Positions 1 through 13,964 of a DNA stretch of 64,000 nucleotides are shown here, piece after piece. Every line of letters begins with the position of its first letter. Positions within the stretch are counted from its first letter, which is position 1. The notes below the pieces were generated by a model that did no database searches, had not been told where the DNA came from, and saw only the letters and a program-made list of their open reading frames with translations. The stretch is from Burkholderiaceae bacterium. Lineage in GTDB: Bacteria; Pseudomonadota; Gammaproteobacteria; Burkholderiales; Burkholderiaceae_C. Made by a program: the position numbers and the translations under genes. The stretch spans positions 248,001 to 312,000 of the forward strand of contig JACKLM010000005.1 of the NCBI GenBank assembly GCA_024235895.1. The letters run 5' to 3'.

Positions 1-280
1 CCAGGAAGAGCCGGTGCTCGGCTGGCGGCGGCGGCGCCTGCGGCAGCATTCGTCGGCCGTCATGGGCATGCGTGCTCGGCGCGGGGGCGCATGATGTGCG
101 GGCGGTTCGGGCAGTCGGGGATGGGTCAGGCCGGATCGGGTCGACGCATTCCGCAGCCAGGCCCGTTGCCTCCCGGTCGGCCCAGGCTCGCGCCTCGTGT
201 TCCGTCTGCCCGCATCTTGGCACGAGTCACCTGCTGGCGAGGCGCCAGCCCATCTGTTCCGACTCGGCTTCGTCTAAGCT
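1..280. other. No gene identified at left edge
   Basis: I see no convincing gene here. Open frames exist on the plus strand, but they are arginine/serine/alanine-rich, show no recognisable domain and simply run into the DUF2505-like gene downstream. The stretch could hold the 3' end of a gene outside the window, but no conserved C-terminus is visible. Confidence 0.4.
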
Positions 281-329
281 GGGGGTCAGGTCACACGTTT
301 CGCGATGCGGAACCGAGGACCTGACCCCC
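281..329. repeat. GGGGTCAGGT-type palindrome, copy 1 (imperfect)
   Basis: Inverted repeat with outer arms GGGGGTCAGGTC and GACCTGACCCCC around a variable core containing CGTTTCG, CGATG and CGGAACC. The inner stem is imperfect. It belongs to the same family as the elements at 850-898, 4015-4063 and 13313-13360. It lies 30 bp before the start of the DUF2505-like gene, while the 850-898 copy forms that gene's 3' end. Confidence 0.85.
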
Positions 330-359
330 GGCAACAAACGGCCGCACCGCGAAACCATC

Positions 360-893
360 GTGCTCGAGTTCACCCGCCGTGACGAGTTGCCTGCCGGTCT
401 GGACCGCCTGTGGGCGACGTTCGGCGACCCCGCCTACGCGCGGCAGAAGTACCTCGCGCTCGGTTCGCGCGAAGTGAAGATCCCGCGCTTCGACGTCTCC
501 GCCACCGGGATCGAGGTCGAACTCGAGCGCCAGGTGCGCGTCGATCGTCGGCAGTGGCCGCGCTGGAGCCGGCCTGCAGTGGCGGCGGTGCAGACGCTTC
601 GCCATCGCTCGTCCTGGAAGCGCGTATCGCCGTCGCGCGTGGTCGCGACGCTGGAGATCGCGCCCGTCGGGCAGCCCGTGCGCGCCGAGGGCACCGGCCG
701 CATCGACGAGGTCGCGCCGGCGCATGCAGTGATGACGGTGCGATGGCGCGTCAGCTCGCCGGTCCCGGTGCTCGGGCGGCGTATCGAGCGTCTGTTCGCG
801 CAGCAATTGCAGGCTGCACTCGATGCGGACCACGCCTTCACGCTGCACTGGGGGTCAGGTCACGCGTTTCGTGATGCGAAACGCGTGACCTGA
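360..893 (+). CDS. DUF2505-like START/cyclase-fold protein
   Basis: Predicted cytoplasmic protein of 177 residues. It opens with VLEFTRRDELPAGLDRLWATF and has a mixed beta pattern ending in an amphipathic helix, which resembles the DUF2505 group of polyketide-cyclase/START-like proteins; their function is unknown. I chose the GTG at 360 because similarity to a folded domain begins exactly there, whereas the longer frame from 72 encodes low-information sequence. The last residues (GSGHAFRDAKRVT) and the TGA stop come from the palindrome at 850-898, so the native C-terminus may have been replaced by the repeat. The gene is bracketed by two copies of that repeat. Family assignment is from recall and moderate. 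Confidence 0.6.
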   Translation: MLEFTRRDELPAGLDRLWATFGDPAYARQKYLALGSREVKIPRFDVSATGIEVELERQVRVDRRQWPRWSRPAVAAVQTLRHRSSWKRVSPSRVVATLEIAPVGQPVRAEGTGRIDEVAPAHAVMTVRWRVSSPVPVLGRRIERLFAQQLQAALDADHAFTLHWGSGHAFRDAKRVT

Positions 894-898
894 CCCCC
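850..898. repeat. GGGGTCAGGT-type palindrome, copy 2 (near perfect)
   Basis: A 22-bp perfect inverted repeat: arms 850-871 and 877-898 with a 5-nt loop (TGATG). The outer part is GGGGGTCAGGTCAC and the inner part GCGTTTCG. It overlaps the end of the DUF2505-like gene and supplies its stop codon (891-893). A decayed extra half-arm follows at about 905-917 (GTGACCTGACACCCC). It could also act as a transcription terminator for the upstream gene. Confidence 0.9.
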
Positions 899-987
899 AG
901 CGACGCGTGACCTGACACCCCAGCGACGGATCCCCAGCAACGGATGCGGTGCAAACTCACCGACTGGCCAACACGGCTGGGTCGCCC

Positions 988-1617
988 ATGAACGCGCTCA
1001 TCGAACACGAGACCGACCGCCTGCGCTTGCTCGCGTGGGACGATCGCCACCTCGCGCCGTTCGCCGCGATGAATGTCGATCCGCAGGTCATGCGCTACTT
1101 CCTGGCGCCGCAGAGCGCCGAACAGTCGCGCGCCAGCGTGCTGGCGTGGAAGGCCCAGTTCGCCGAGCAGGGCTGGAGCAACTGGGCGGTCGAGCTGAAG
1201 TCGAGCGGCGAGTTCATCGGCTTCATCGGGCTGTCGGTGCCGCGCCGGCAGCTTCCGTTTTCGCCCTGCGTGGAGATCGGCTGGCGGCTGGCGCGAGCCT
1301 TCTGGGGCAGGGGGTTCGCCACCGAAGGGGCGCGCGCATGCCTGGCGGTCGCGTTCGAGCAGCTGGCGCTGGACGAGGTCGTTTCCTTCACCTCGCTGCC
1401 GAACCGCCGCTCGCGCGCGGTCATGGAGCGCATCGGCTTGCGCGATACCGGGCAGGACTTCGAGCACCCCGCGCTGCCGCCAGGGCACGAGCTGCGCCCG
1501 CACTGCCTCTATCGGCTCACGCGGGACGAGTGGAAGTCCTCTGCCGCCTCGCGCGCGGCGGCCCACCACGCAGCGGCACCCTGCTTCGGGAAGGTGGACG
1601 ACACACCTTCGACGTGA
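988..1617 (+). CDS. GNAT family N-acetyltransferase (RimJ/RimL type)
   Basis: A 209-residue protein likely to transfer an acetyl group from acetyl-CoA to an amine substrate. Visible features fit Acetyltransf_3: an N-terminal ETDRLRLLAWDD strand, then GWRLARAFWGRGFATEGA, which carries the acetyl-CoA pyrophosphate loop (R-x-x-G-x-G/A type) around residues 100-120. SLPNRRSRAVMERIGL follows, and HCLYRLTRDEW closes the usual fold. About 25 extra residues follow, so the stop may lie later than in relatives. I chose the ATG at 988 because family similarity starts within a few residues; a GTG at 949 is the alternative. Substrate is unknown. Confidence 0.8.
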   Translation: MNALIEHETDRLRLLAWDDRHLAPFAAMNVDPQVMRYFLAPQSAEQSRASVLAWKAQFAEQGWSNWAVELKSSGEFIGFIGLSVPRRQLPFSPCVEIGWRLARAFWGRGFATEGARACLAVAFEQLALDEVVSFTSLPNRRSRAVMERIGLRDTGQDFEHPALPPGHELRPHCLYRLTRDEWKSSAASRAAAHHAAAPCFGKVDDTPST

Positions 1618-1731
1618 ACCGATGAACGCGCGAGGCGCGGGCGCAACGCAAGGCCGCGGCGCGATGACCACGTCACGAGGCGGCCCGGCCCGTCATGCGA
1701 TAAGGGCAAGCCCGCGATCGAGGAGGCCCGA

Positions 1732-2168
1732 ATGCCCAGGCACCCGCATCCTGCCCGCCGCCGCGGCGTCGCGATGCTCGGCGCGACGCTCGTCGCCGGC
1801 CTGGTGCCGGAGCCTCGCGCTCGGGCAGGCGGCCACGCGCCGCGGCCATGAAGCGCAGAAATTACCCCGACGTGCTGGAGGTGAACGTGCGCGCCGCCGG
1901 GGCCGGCACCTACGACTTCGACGTGACGGTGTCCTCGCCCTACGACACGCCGCAGCGCTATGCCGATGCATTTCGCGTCGTGGGGCCGGACGGCGCGGTC
2001 TTCGGCGAACGCATCCTCTGGCACGACCACGCCGGCGAGCAGCCTTTCACGCGCGACCTTCACGGCGTGAAGATCCCGGCCGGCGTGAAGCGCGTCGTCG
2101 TGCAGGCGCGCGACCAGCGCCACGGCTGGGGCGGCAAGGGGGTCGAAGTGGCGCTGCCCGGCCGGTAG
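1732..2168 (+). pseudogene. Small secreted protein with frameshift after its signal peptide
   Basis: Two overlapping frames make up one apparent gene. The first starts at ATG 1732, five bases after a strong AGGAGG (1721-1726). It encodes a basic, hydrophobic leader (RRRGVAMLGATLVAGLV) and stops at 1848-1850. The second starts at ATG 1848 and encodes a 106-residue beta-rich domain with EVNVRAAGAGTYDFDVTVSS, YADAFRVVGPDG, EQPFTRDL and IPAGVKRVVVQA. A single missing base near 1840 would join leader and domain into one exported protein of about 145 residues. Domains of this look occur as small secreted hypothetical proteins in proteobacteria, but I cannot name the family. Alternatively the second frame is translated alone through the ATGA overlap, giving a cytoplasmic product. 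Confidence 0.5.
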
Positions 2169-2232
2169 GGCGGCCGCCGCGCCGGCGGCGGCGGCCGTGC
2201 CGGCCGCCGGACCTGCGGGCGCCGCGCCGCGC

Positions 2233-3912
2233 TCAGCGGCCGACGCGGCGCTCGCGGTCGATGCGGTAGATCGTCGTCGTGCCGCTGACCTCGTTGGCCA
2301 CCACCAGCAGCGGCACGCCGGGGATCGGGCTGCGCGCGGCCTCGATCACGATCAGGCCCTCGGGCGCCAGGTCCAGCGCTTGCGGCGACTCGGCGTCGGC
2401 CGAGAAGTCGCGGTGGTTCAGGTACTGCACGAAGCGCGGTGCGTGGGGGTTGCTGACGTCGTAGACCATCACGCCGCCGACGCGCTCCAGGCCGATGAAC
2501 GCGAAGTGGCGGCCCCACAGCTTGGCCACCGCGACGCCCTCGGGCTCGGGGCCCTTGTCGTCGCTGCGGGCGTCGAAGCTGTCGTTGTCGTCGTTGTTGG
2601 CGTTGAAGTTCGCCGGGTCGGCGTCGGCGGTGATGCGCTCGAAGTCGGCGCCGCTGTCGAAGACGAGGTCGAGCTTCGCGTCGTAGATCGAGAACGAGCG
2701 CGTGCCGAAGGCGAACAGCGCCTCGTGGCAGCTGCCATCGGCGCTCAGGCCCTCGGTGCTGACGAGGTTCAGGCGCCCGAGGTTGGCGTTGTCGCGCAAC
2801 TGCTCGACCGTGGTGATGCCCAGCGTGTTGTCGGCGAGGAAGGACCGAAGCCGCGCGTTGTCGCACGGCGGGACGTCCTCCGACAGCGAGCGGAAGCGGC
2901 GCACGTCGGCGTATTCGAAGCCCGTGGCTTCGTCCTCGTACTCGCGCGCGTCGCCCTCGTTGGCAGTGACGAGGTAGCTGCGGCCGCCGACCTCGTAGCT
3001 GGCGATCGCGTCCGGCATCGGCAGGCCGTAGACGGGCCAGTTGGCGATCCGGATCGCATCGTCGTCGTTGCTGACGTCGAGCTCGTTGCCCGGCAGCAGG
3101 TGGTCCTTGGCGCCGGCGCTGCGCAGCGCGGTGAAGCGGCCGGCGTCGATGTCGAGCACCGCGATCGCGTTGGCCTCCTGCAGCGCGACCCAGGCGGTTC
3201 GCGAGTCCCCGGCCACCGCGATGGTCTCGGGCTCCAGGTCCTGCGCGACGCTGGCGTTCGGGCCCGTGATGCGGATGCCGGGCTCGAGCGTGGCCTTGTC
3301 GAAGCCGCGGAAGTCGGCCGTGCGGACGTGCGACGCGTCCAGCGAGCGGATCCGCGCCGGCAGGTCGATGATGCTGACGCTGCCCTCGGGGTCGATCGAA
3401 TAGTCGTCGCTCGGCTCGCCCTCGTTGGCCACCAGCGCGTGGCGGCCGTCGGGCGTGAAGGTGATCATGTCGGGCAGTGCGCCGACCGGCACCGCAGCCA
3501 GCACCTGGCCGTCGACGTCGAGGAAGACGGCCTGGCCGGGGGAGGTCTTGACAGGATGCTCGACCGCCGCGGCGACCAGGCCGCGGTGGACGGCGACGCT
3601 GTTGACGGTGGCGCCGTAGTCGGACAGGTCGATCTCGAACAACTTGGTCGGCTGCGTCGGCACGCGCGCGTCGAGCACGTCGATGCGACCGCTGTCGGCA
3701 TTGACGACGAACAGGCGCTGGCTGCGCGGGTCGTGCGCGACGATCTCGGCGGCGGCCTGGTCGAACTGGCCGGTGACGTGGCTGCCGATCGGGGTCAGCC
3801 GCAAGGCCTGCGGCGAGGCCTGAGGGGCGGCCCACGCCGCGGGTGCGGCACAGGCGGTGACGGCGAGCAGCGCGCCGGCGAGCGCGCGACGCAAGGCGGT
3901 GGATTCGGTCAT
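2233..3912 (-). CDS. Choice-of-anchor I family protein (secreted beta-propeller)
   Basis: A 559-residue exported protein. The ATG at 3912 gives a classical signal peptide ([23 protein letters not shown], then AAWAAP) that the longer frame would bury. The body is a run of propeller-like strands with [51 protein letters not shown] and [15 protein letters not shown]. These match the choice-of-anchor I group, often annotated as alkaline-phosphatase-like or mesenchyme-specific glycoprotein-like. Many acidic Asp/Asn clusters ([13 protein letters not shown]) suggest calcium binding. No transmembrane anchor or sorting signal is seen at the C-terminus, so it may be periplasmic or fully secreted. Enzymatic activity is not established. 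It stands alone, convergent with the gene on its left and divergent from katG. Confidence 0.75.
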   Translation of the reverse strand: MTESTALRRALAGALLAVTACAAPAAWAAPQASPQALRLTPIGSHVTGQFDQAAAEIVAHDPRSQRLFVVNADSGRIDVLDARVPTQPTKLFEIDLSDYGATVNSVAVHRGLVAAAVEHPVKTSPGQAVFLDVDGQVLAAVPVGALPDMITFTPDGRHALVANEGEPSDDYSIDPEGSVSIIDLPARIRSLDASHVRTADFRGFDKATLEPGIRITGPNASVAQDLEPETIAVAGDSRTAWVALQEANAIAVLDIDAGRFTALRSAGAKDHLLPGNELDVSNDDDAIRIANWPVYGLPMPDAIASYEVGGRSYLVTANEGDAREYEDEATGFEYADVRRFRSLSEDVPPCDNARLRSFLADNTLGITTVEQLRDNANLGRLNLVSTEGLSADGSCHEALFAFGTRSFSIYDAKLDLVFDSGADFERITADADPANFNANNDDNDSFDARSDDKGPEPEGVAVAKLWGRHFAFIGLERVGGVMVYDVSNPHAPRFVQYLNHRDFSADAESPQALDLAPEGLIVIEAARSPIPGVPLLVVANEVSGTTTIYRIDRERRVGR

Positions 3913-3978
3913 CGTGGAAATCGAGTGCGTGACGGGACCGCGTACTGTCGGGTCGCGTCGTGACAGCGGCATGACGGG

Positions 3979-4063
3979 CGGGGGTCAGGTACCTTCGTTC
4001 CGCATCGCCGGGGAGGGGGTCAGGTACCGCGTTCCGCATCGTGGAACGTGGTACCTGACCCCC
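3979..4063. repeat. GGGGTCAGGT-type palindrome, copy 3, with a half copy
   Basis: A complete element at 4015-4063 has arms GGGGGTCAGGTACC (4015-4028) and GGTACCTGACCCCC (4050-4063), plus inner GCGTTCC/GGAACGT. Just before it, 3979-4011 holds a left half only (GGGGGTCAGGTACC, then TTCGTTCCGCATCG), as if a tandem copy had lost its right arm. The pair lies in the divergent spacer between the choice-of-anchor gene and katG. Confidence 0.85.
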
Positions 4064-4102
4064 CTATCGGACCCCCCTATCGCCGACATAGCCCCGCTTG
4101 CG

Positions 4103-8856
<4,754 letters not shown>

Positions 8857-8911
8857 TGCGCGCGACACACCGCAAGGCGGGCCGGCCCGGCACGGACGCG
8901 GGGGCGGCCGG

Positions 8912-9889
8912 ATGCTGAACTACATCCTGCGCCGCATCGGCTACGGCGTGCTGATCCTCGTCGGCGTCAACCTGTTCACCTTCGTCCTGTTCTTCACCGT
9001 CAACACGCCCGACGACATGGCGCGGCTGAATATCGGCGGCAAGCGCGTGACGCAGGAGGCGATCGAGAAGTGGAAGGTCGAGCGCGGCTACGACAAGCCG
9101 CTGCTGGTCAACAGCGCCGAGCCCGGCACGCGCAAGCTGACGAACACGATCTTCTTCGAGCGCTCGGTGCAGCTGTTCGCGCTCGACTTCGGCGCGTCGG
9201 ACTCGGGCCGCGATATCGGCTACGAGATCCGCCAGCGCATCGCCCCGTCGCTGGCGGTGGCGGTGCCGACCTTCCTGCTCGGCGTGCTGGCGACCGTCTG
9301 CGTCGCGCTGCTGATGGTCTTCTTCCGCGCCACCTACCTCGACTTCTGGGGTGTCACGGCGGCGGTCGTGCTGATGTCGATCTCGGCGCTGTTCTACATC
9401 ATCATCGGCCAGTGGTTCTTCTCGACGCTGCTCAAGCTGGTGCCGATCTCGGGCTTCGCCGGCGGCTGGAACCTGGTGGTCTTCATCGCGCTGCCGATCG
9501 TCATCGGCGTGGTCGCGCGGCTCGGCGCCGACAGCCTGCTGTACCGCACGATGTTCCTCGAGGAGGTCGGCAAGGACTACGTGCGCACCGCGCGCGCCAA
9601 GGGCCTGTCGGAGGCGGCGGTGCTGTTCCGCCACGTGCTGCGCAATGCCTCGCTGCCGATCCTGACCTCGACCGTCGCCGTGCTGCCGCTGCTGTTCCTC
9701 GGCAGCCTGATCATGGAGAGCTTCTTCGGCATCCCGGGGCTGGGCAGCTACACGATCGACGCCATCAACGCGCAGGACTTCGCCGTCGTGCGCGCGATGG
9801 TCTTCCTCGGCTCGGTGCTGTACATCGTCGGCCTGATCCTGACCGACATCTCCTACACGCTCGCGGATCCCCGCATCCGGCTCGGCTGA
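8912..9889 (+). CDS. ABC transporter permease, DppB/OppB type
   Basis: A 325-residue inner-membrane permease. It begins with the family hallmark MLNYILRRIGYGVLILVGVN (first membrane span). An extracytoplasmic loop of about 90 residues, four to five further membrane segments and the EAA-type coupling loop VRTARAKGLSEAAVLFRHVLRNASLP follow, then ESFFGIPGLG and LADPRIRLG at the end. The EAA loop docks onto the ATPase. It starts 55 bases after the binding protein and is followed 10 bases later by the second permease, fitting co-transcription. Nothing in the sequence identifies the substrate beyond the peptide/nickel transporter superfamily. Confidence 0.9.
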   Translation: MLNYILRRIGYGVLILVGVNLFTFVLFFTVNTPDDMARLNIGGKRVTQEAIEKWKVERGYDKPLLVNSAEPGTRKLTNTIFFERSVQLFALDFGASDSGRDIGYEIRQRIAPSLAVAVPTFLLGVLATVCVALLMVFFRATYLDFWGVTAAVVLMSISALFYIIIGQWFFSTLLKLVPISGFAGGWNLVVFIALPIVIGVVARLGADSLLYRTMFLEEVGKDYVRTARAKGLSEAAVLFRHVLRNASLPILTSTVAVLPLLFLGSLIMESFFGIPGLGSYTIDAINAQDFAVVRAMVFLGSVLYIVGLILTDISYTLADPRIRLG

Positions 9890-9899
9890 GGACGCACAG

Positions 9900-11417
9900 G
9901 TGCCCAAGTTCGTCTTCCTCGCCACCGATATCGCGCTGCTGATGCTGCTGGCGGCGCTGGCCGGCTACGTCTGGCATGTGCGGCGCTCGCCCGACCTGCG
10001 CGCGACCTGGCGCTCGGTCTTCCGCGATGCAGCGGCGATGAGCGCGCTGGTCGTGCTCGGCGCGTTCATCCTCGTCGCGGCGCTGGACTCGCTGCACTTC
10101 CGGCCGCTGCTGCCGCCGGCGCCGGGCGCGGCGGCCGATGCCCAGCCGGCGTACTCGACGCGCACCTACTCGGTGCTCGACCAGATGCTGCTGCGCCAGC
10201 TCGAGGGGACCGAGAAGACCTACTCGGCGCCGCTGGCCTACCGGTCGTACAGCAAGGAGTCGATGGAGGTCGACGGCAAGCCGGTGCGCGACTTCCCGCG
10301 CCTGGTGCACGGCGGCGCGCACCTCGGCGACCCGGCCACGCAGTGGCTGCCCGACCTGCTGAGGCGCTCGGCCGCCGGGCTGGCCGGCGGCGCGGTCGCG
10401 GCGCTGATGCTGGCGTTCGTCGTCGCGGCGCTGCACGCGCGCGCGGCCGGCGGCTCGGCCGGCGCATCCTGGCGCGCGATCTGGCGCCGCGAGACCGAGG
10501 TCCCGCTGCGCGCGGTGCTGCTGACCGCCGGCGCGCTGCTGCTGCTGGTGGGCTGGGTGGCGGCGATCTGGGGCGCCTACCACGTCCTCGGCACCGACCG
10601 CACCGGCAACGACGTGCTCTACCAGGCTCTGAAGTCGATCCGCACCGCGGTCGTCATCGGCTCGCTGGCGACGCTGGCGACGCTGCCGTTCGCGATCGCG
10701 CTGGGCATCCTCGCCGGCTACTTCAAGGGCTGGGTCGACGATGCGATCCAGTATCTGTACACGGTGCTGTCGTCGATCCCCGGCGTGCTGCTGATCGCGG
10801 CCTTCGTGCTGATGATCCAGGTCTGGATCGACAAGAACCCGCAGCTCTACGAGACCGGGCTGGAGCGCGCCGACGTGCGGCTGCTGCTGCTGTGCGTGAT
10901 CCTGGGCGTGACGGGCTGGGCGACGCTGTGCCGGCTGCTGCGCGCCGAGACGCTCAAGCTCTCCGAGCTCGACTACGTGCAGGCGGCGCGCGCCTTCGGC
11001 GTCGCGCACCTGCGCATCATGCGCCGGCACATCTTCCCGAACCTGATGCACATCGTGCTGATCGTCGCCGTGCTCGACTTCTCGGCGCTGGTGCTGTACG
11101 AGGCGGTGCTGTCCTACGTCGGTGTCGGCGTCGACCCGACGACGCCGAGCTTCGGCTCGATGTTCAACCTCGCGCGCACCGAGATGAGCCGCGACCCGGC
11201 GGTGTGGTGGAACCTGCTGGCGGCGTTCGTCTTCCTGCTTGCGCTGGTGCTGTCGGCCAACCTGTTCGCCGGCGCGGTGCGCGAGGCCTTCGACCCGCGC
11301 GCGCGGGCCTTCCGGCCGCGGCTGGTGCGCGGCGCGGCGGCCGGCGCTGCGGCGGCGAAGGCCGGGGCGCCGGTCGCGCCGGCGGCCGAAGCGGCGAAGA
11401 CCGCGGGGGGTCGCTGA
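9900..11417 (+). CDS. ABC transporter permease, DppC/OppC type, with enlarged N-terminal part
   Basis: A 505-residue second permease subunit. The C-terminal 300 residues are a regular DppC domain: GTDRTGNDVLYQALKSIRTAVVIG, the SSIPGVLLIAAFVL segment, the EAA loop VQAARAFGVAHLRIMRRHIFPNL and YVGVGVDPTTPSFGSM. Ahead of it lie three extra hydrophobic segments and a periplasmic loop of about 90 residues (SYSKESMEVDGKPVRDFPR), which makes the protein nearly twice the usual length. Such long DppC-like subunits occur with the long anchored binding protein encoded upstream. Translation starts at GTG 9900. The stop overlaps the ATPase start by one base (TGATG), indicating translational coupling. The Ala/Gly-rich C-terminal tail is probably disordered. 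Confidence 0.87.
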   Translation: MPKFVFLATDIALLMLLAALAGYVWHVRRSPDLRATWRSVFRDAAAMSALVVLGAFILVAALDSLHFRPLLPPAPGAAADAQPAYSTRTYSVLDQMLLRQLEGTEKTYSAPLAYRSYSKESMEVDGKPVRDFPRLVHGGAHLGDPATQWLPDLLRRSAAGLAGGAVAALMLAFVVAALHARAAGGSAGASWRAIWRRETEVPLRAVLLTAGALLLLVGWVAAIWGAYHVLGTDRTGNDVLYQALKSIRTAVVIGSLATLATLPFAIALGILAGYFKGWVDDAIQYLYTVLSSIPGVLLIAAFVLMIQVWIDKNPQLYETGLERADVRLLLLCVILGVTGWATLCRLLRAETLKLSELDYVQAARAFGVAHLRIMRRHIFPNLMHIVLIVAVLDFSALVLYEAVLSYVGVGVDPTTPSFGSMFNLARTEMSRDPAVWWNLLAAFVFLLALVLSANLFAGAVREAFDPRARAFRPRLVRGAAAGAAAAKAGAPVAPAAEAAKTAGGR

Positions 11418-13291
11418 TGCTGCGCATCGACCGCCTGAGCACGGTGCTCGACACCGATCACGGGCTGGTGCGCGCGGTCGAGGCCATGAGCCTGGCGATC
11501 GAGCGCGGCGAGACCTTCGCGCTGGTCGGCGAGTCGGGCTGCGGCAAGTCGATGACGGCGCTGTCGATCCTGCGCCTGCTGCCGGACAACGGCCGCGTCG
11601 TCGACGGCGCGATCCGCGTCGGCGACACCGACATCGTCCAGCTGCCCGAGGCGCGCATGCGCGACGTGCGCGGTCGGCGCGTCAGCATCATCTTCCAGGA
11701 GCCGGCCACCAGCCTGAACCCGGTGATGCGCGTGGGCGACCAGATCGTCGAGGTGATCGAGCGCCACACCGCGCTGAAGGGCCAGGCGGCGCGCGCGCGC
11801 TCGCTCGACTGGCTCGCGCGGGTCGGCATCCCGGACCCGGCGCGGCGCATCGACGACTACCCGTTCCAGCTCTCGGGCGGGCAGAAGCAGCGCGTGATGA
11901 TCGCGATCGCGCTGGCCGCCGAGCCGGACCTGGTCATCGCCGACGAGCCGACGACGGCGCTGGACGTGACGATCCAGAAGCAGATCCTCGACCTGCTGCG
12001 CAGCCTGCAGGCCGAGCGCGGCATGGCGATGCTGCTGATCACGCACGACCTGGGCATCGTCGCGCAGATGGCGCACACGGTGGCGCTGATGTACGCGGGG
12101 CAGATCGTCGAGACCGCGCGCGCCGAGGCCTTCTTCGCCCGGCCGCTGCACCCGTATGCGCAGATGCTGTTCGCCGCGCTGCCCGACACGGCCAAGCGCG
12201 GCCAGCCGCTGGCGGCGATCGCCGGCACCGTGCCGCGTCTGGACCGCGAGTTCGCCGGCTGCCGCTTCGCCGACCGCTGCCCAAGCGTCTTCGACGCCTG
12301 CCGCGGCACACGGCCCGCGCTCGTCGAGACTAGCGCGGGGCACCAGGTGCGCTGCCTGCTGCACCGCGACGGGGCGGCGGCCGAGGTCGTCGTCGCGCAC
12401 GCGGACGACGCGGGCGCTGCGGCGGCGGCGCAGCCGGTTGTCGCATCCGCCTCGGCTGGCGATGCCCGCGCATCCGCGGCCGGCGTCCCGCTGCTCGACG
12501 TGCGCGACTACAGGGTCTGGTTTCCGATCCGCAAGGGGCTGCTCAAGCGCACGGTCGGGCACGTCAAGGCGGTCGACGGCGTGTCGTTCTCGATCGCGCC
12601 GGGGCGATCGCTGGCGCTGGTCGGCGAATCGGGCTGCGGCAAGACGACGATCGGCAAGAGCATCATGCAGCTGCTGCGCGGCGTCGCGCGCATCGAGGGT
12701 CGCGCGACGCTGGCGGGCGAGCCGCTCGACGCGCTGCAGGGCGACTCGTTGCGCCAGGCGCGGCGCCGGATGCAGATCATCTTCCAGGATCCGTTCGCGT
12801 CGCTCAACCCGCGCATGCGCGTGGCCGAGATCATGGAGGAGGGCGTGGCGTCGCTGCGGCCGGAGATCGGCGCCGGCGATCGGCGCGACCGCGTCGTCGA
12901 GCTGCTGCGCAAGGTCGGCCTGCATGCCGACGCCGCCACCCGCTACCCGCACGAGTTCTCCGGCGGCCAGCGCCAGCGCATCGCGATCGCGCGCGCGCTG
13001 GCAGTCGAGCCCGAGCTGATCATCTGCGACGAGCCGACCTCGGCGCTGGACGTCTCGGTGCAGGCGCAGATCCTCAACCTGCTGGCGCAGCTGCAGCGCG
13101 AGCTGGGCGTGGCCTACCTCTTCATCACGCACAACTTCGGCGTCGTCGAATACCTGGCGCACGAGATCGCGGTCATGCAGTCGGGCCGGATCGTCGAGGC
13201 CGGCCCCGCCGAGCAGGTGCTGGCGCAGCCGCAGCACGCGTACACGCGCACGCTGCTGGCGGCGGTGCCGCGGCTGGCGCGGGCGGCGTAG
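11417..13291 (+). CDS. Fused double ATP-binding subunit of peptide ABC transporter
   Basis: A 624-residue cytoplasmic protein that joins a DppD-like and a DppF-like ATPase and energises the two permeases encoded before it. Half 1 has Walker A GESGCGKS (38-45), signature LSGGQKQR (about 153), Walker B LVIADEP and the cysteine-rich oligopeptide-binding tail GCRFADRCP with two further cysteines. Half 2, after an alanine-rich linker of about 45 residues, has GESGCGKT (about 402), SGGQRQR (about 514) and LIICDEP. Both halves keep H-loop histidines ([16 protein letters not shown]), so both ATP sites look competent. The fused layout is like GsiA/YejF. A palindrome downstream (13313-13360) may terminate the operon. 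Confidence 0.92.
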   Translation: MLRIDRLSTVLDTDHGLVRAVEAMSLAIERGETFALVGESGCGKSMTALSILRLLPDNGRVVDGAIRVGDTDIVQLPEARMRDVRGRRVSIIFQEPATSLNPVMRVGDQIVEVIERHTALKGQAARARSLDWLARVGIPDPARRIDDYPFQLSGGQKQRVMIAIALAAEPDLVIADEPTTALDVTIQKQILDLLRSLQAERGMAMLLITHDLGIVAQMAHTVALMYAGQIVETARAEAFFARPLHPYAQMLFAALPDTAKRGQPLAAIAGTVPRLDREFAGCRFADRCPSVFDACRGTRPALVETSAGHQVRCLLHRDGAAAEVVVAHADDAGAAAAAQPVVASASAGDARASAAGVPLLDVRDYRVWFPIRKGLLKRTVGHVKAVDGVSFSIAPGRSLALVGESGCGKTTIGKSIMQLLRGVARIEGRATLAGEPLDALQGDSLRQARRRMQIIFQDPFASLNPRMRVAEIMEEGVASLRPEIGAGDRRDRVVELLRKVGLHADAATRYPHEFSGGQRQRIAIARALAVEPELIICDEPTSALDVSVQAQILNLLAQLQRELGVAYLFITHNFGVVEYLAHEIAVMQSGRIVEAGPAEQVLAQPQHAYTRTLLAAVPRLARAA

Positions 13292-13312
13292 CGCGGTGGA
13301 GTCTAGCGCGGT

Positions 13313-13360
13313 GGGGGTCAGGTCACCCCTTCCACCATGTGGAAGGGGTGACCTGACCCC
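13313..13360. repeat. GGGGTCAGGT-type palindrome, copy 4 (perfect)
   Basis: Perfect 22-bp inverted repeat, GGGGTCAGGTCACCCCTTCCAC at 13314-13335 and its complement at 13339-13360, with only CAT as loop. It sits between the convergent ABC ATPase and thioesterase genes and could terminate both. Confidence 0.92.
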
Positions 13361-13372
13361 ACATTCACACAT

Positions 13373-13885
13373 TCAAGCGACGACGTAGGCCGCCGACCCG
13401 GTCGCGATCAGCGTGCCGTCCTGGTTGACCATGCGCGTCTGCACCGAGCCGACGCGACCGCCCAGCCGGGTGACCTCGGCGCGGGCCACGAAGTGTGTGC
13501 CCAGCCCAGGGCGCAGGTAGTCGACGCGCAGGTCGATGGTGCCGAAGCGGCTGAATCGGTGCATCACCTGCTCGGGGGTCTCGGCCGGATGCCGCTCGGC
13601 CAGCTCGACCATCAGCGCCAGCCCGCCCAGCGCATCGAGCGTGGCCGAGATCGCGCCGCCGTGCAGGCGACCGAAGGCGAAGTGGCCGACCAGGTCGGGC
13701 TTCATCGGCAGGCGCAGCCTCACGTCGCCCGGCACCAGCGACTCGACCTTCAGCCCGAGCACGGCGTTGAAGGTGATCCGCTGCTCGAACATGTGCGCCA
13801 GGCCGGCCTCGAAGCGGGCCTGGTCGTCGGCGCTGCGGCGCGCAGCAGGCTCGGGGGCGCGGTCGGCGGGGCGTGGATCCTTCAT
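13373..13885 (-). CDS. Hotdog-fold thioesterase (PaaI/YiiD-like)
   Basis: A 170-residue protein predicted to hydrolyse an acyl-CoA thioester. The hotdog landmarks are the central HGGAISATLDALGGLALM segment, VDYLRPGLGTHFVARAEVTRLGGRVGSVQTRMVNQDG and the closing GSAAYVVA. An N-terminal helix (FEAGLAHMFEQRITFNAVLGLKVESL) matches YiiD-type thioesterases. Start ATG 13885 (MKDPRP) is chosen; ATG 13894 is possible. The frame is open upstream into mscS without a stop, which I attribute to an indel in mscS rather than to a true fusion, because channel and thioesterase share no known functional link. Confidence 0.78.
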   Translation of the reverse strand: MKDPRPADRAPEPAARRSADDQARFEAGLAHMFEQRITFNAVLGLKVESLVPGDVRLRLPMKPDLVGHFAFGRLHGGAISATLDALGGLALMVELAERHPAETPEQVMHRFSRFGTIDLRVDYLRPGLGTHFVARAEVTRLGGRVGSVQTRMVNQDGTLIATGSAAYVVA

Positions 13886-13964
13886 GCGGCGCATTATCGC
13901 GGCGCAGGGCGGGGCAAGCGCCCGGAACGAAAGCCGCCGCGCCGCGGCGCCCGCGCGGGCGGCG

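Noticed and set aside
91..324. Possible small gene MMCGRFGQSG...
   Set aside because: Its end is encoded by the palindrome at 281-329 and the rest is Arg/Ser/Pro-rich; no ribosome site of note and no similarity.
2197..3963. Long plus-strand frame opposite the choice-of-anchor gene
   Set aside because: Valine/arginine/aspartate-rich shadow of the opposite strand with no domain; the minus-strand frame has a signal peptide and family motifs.
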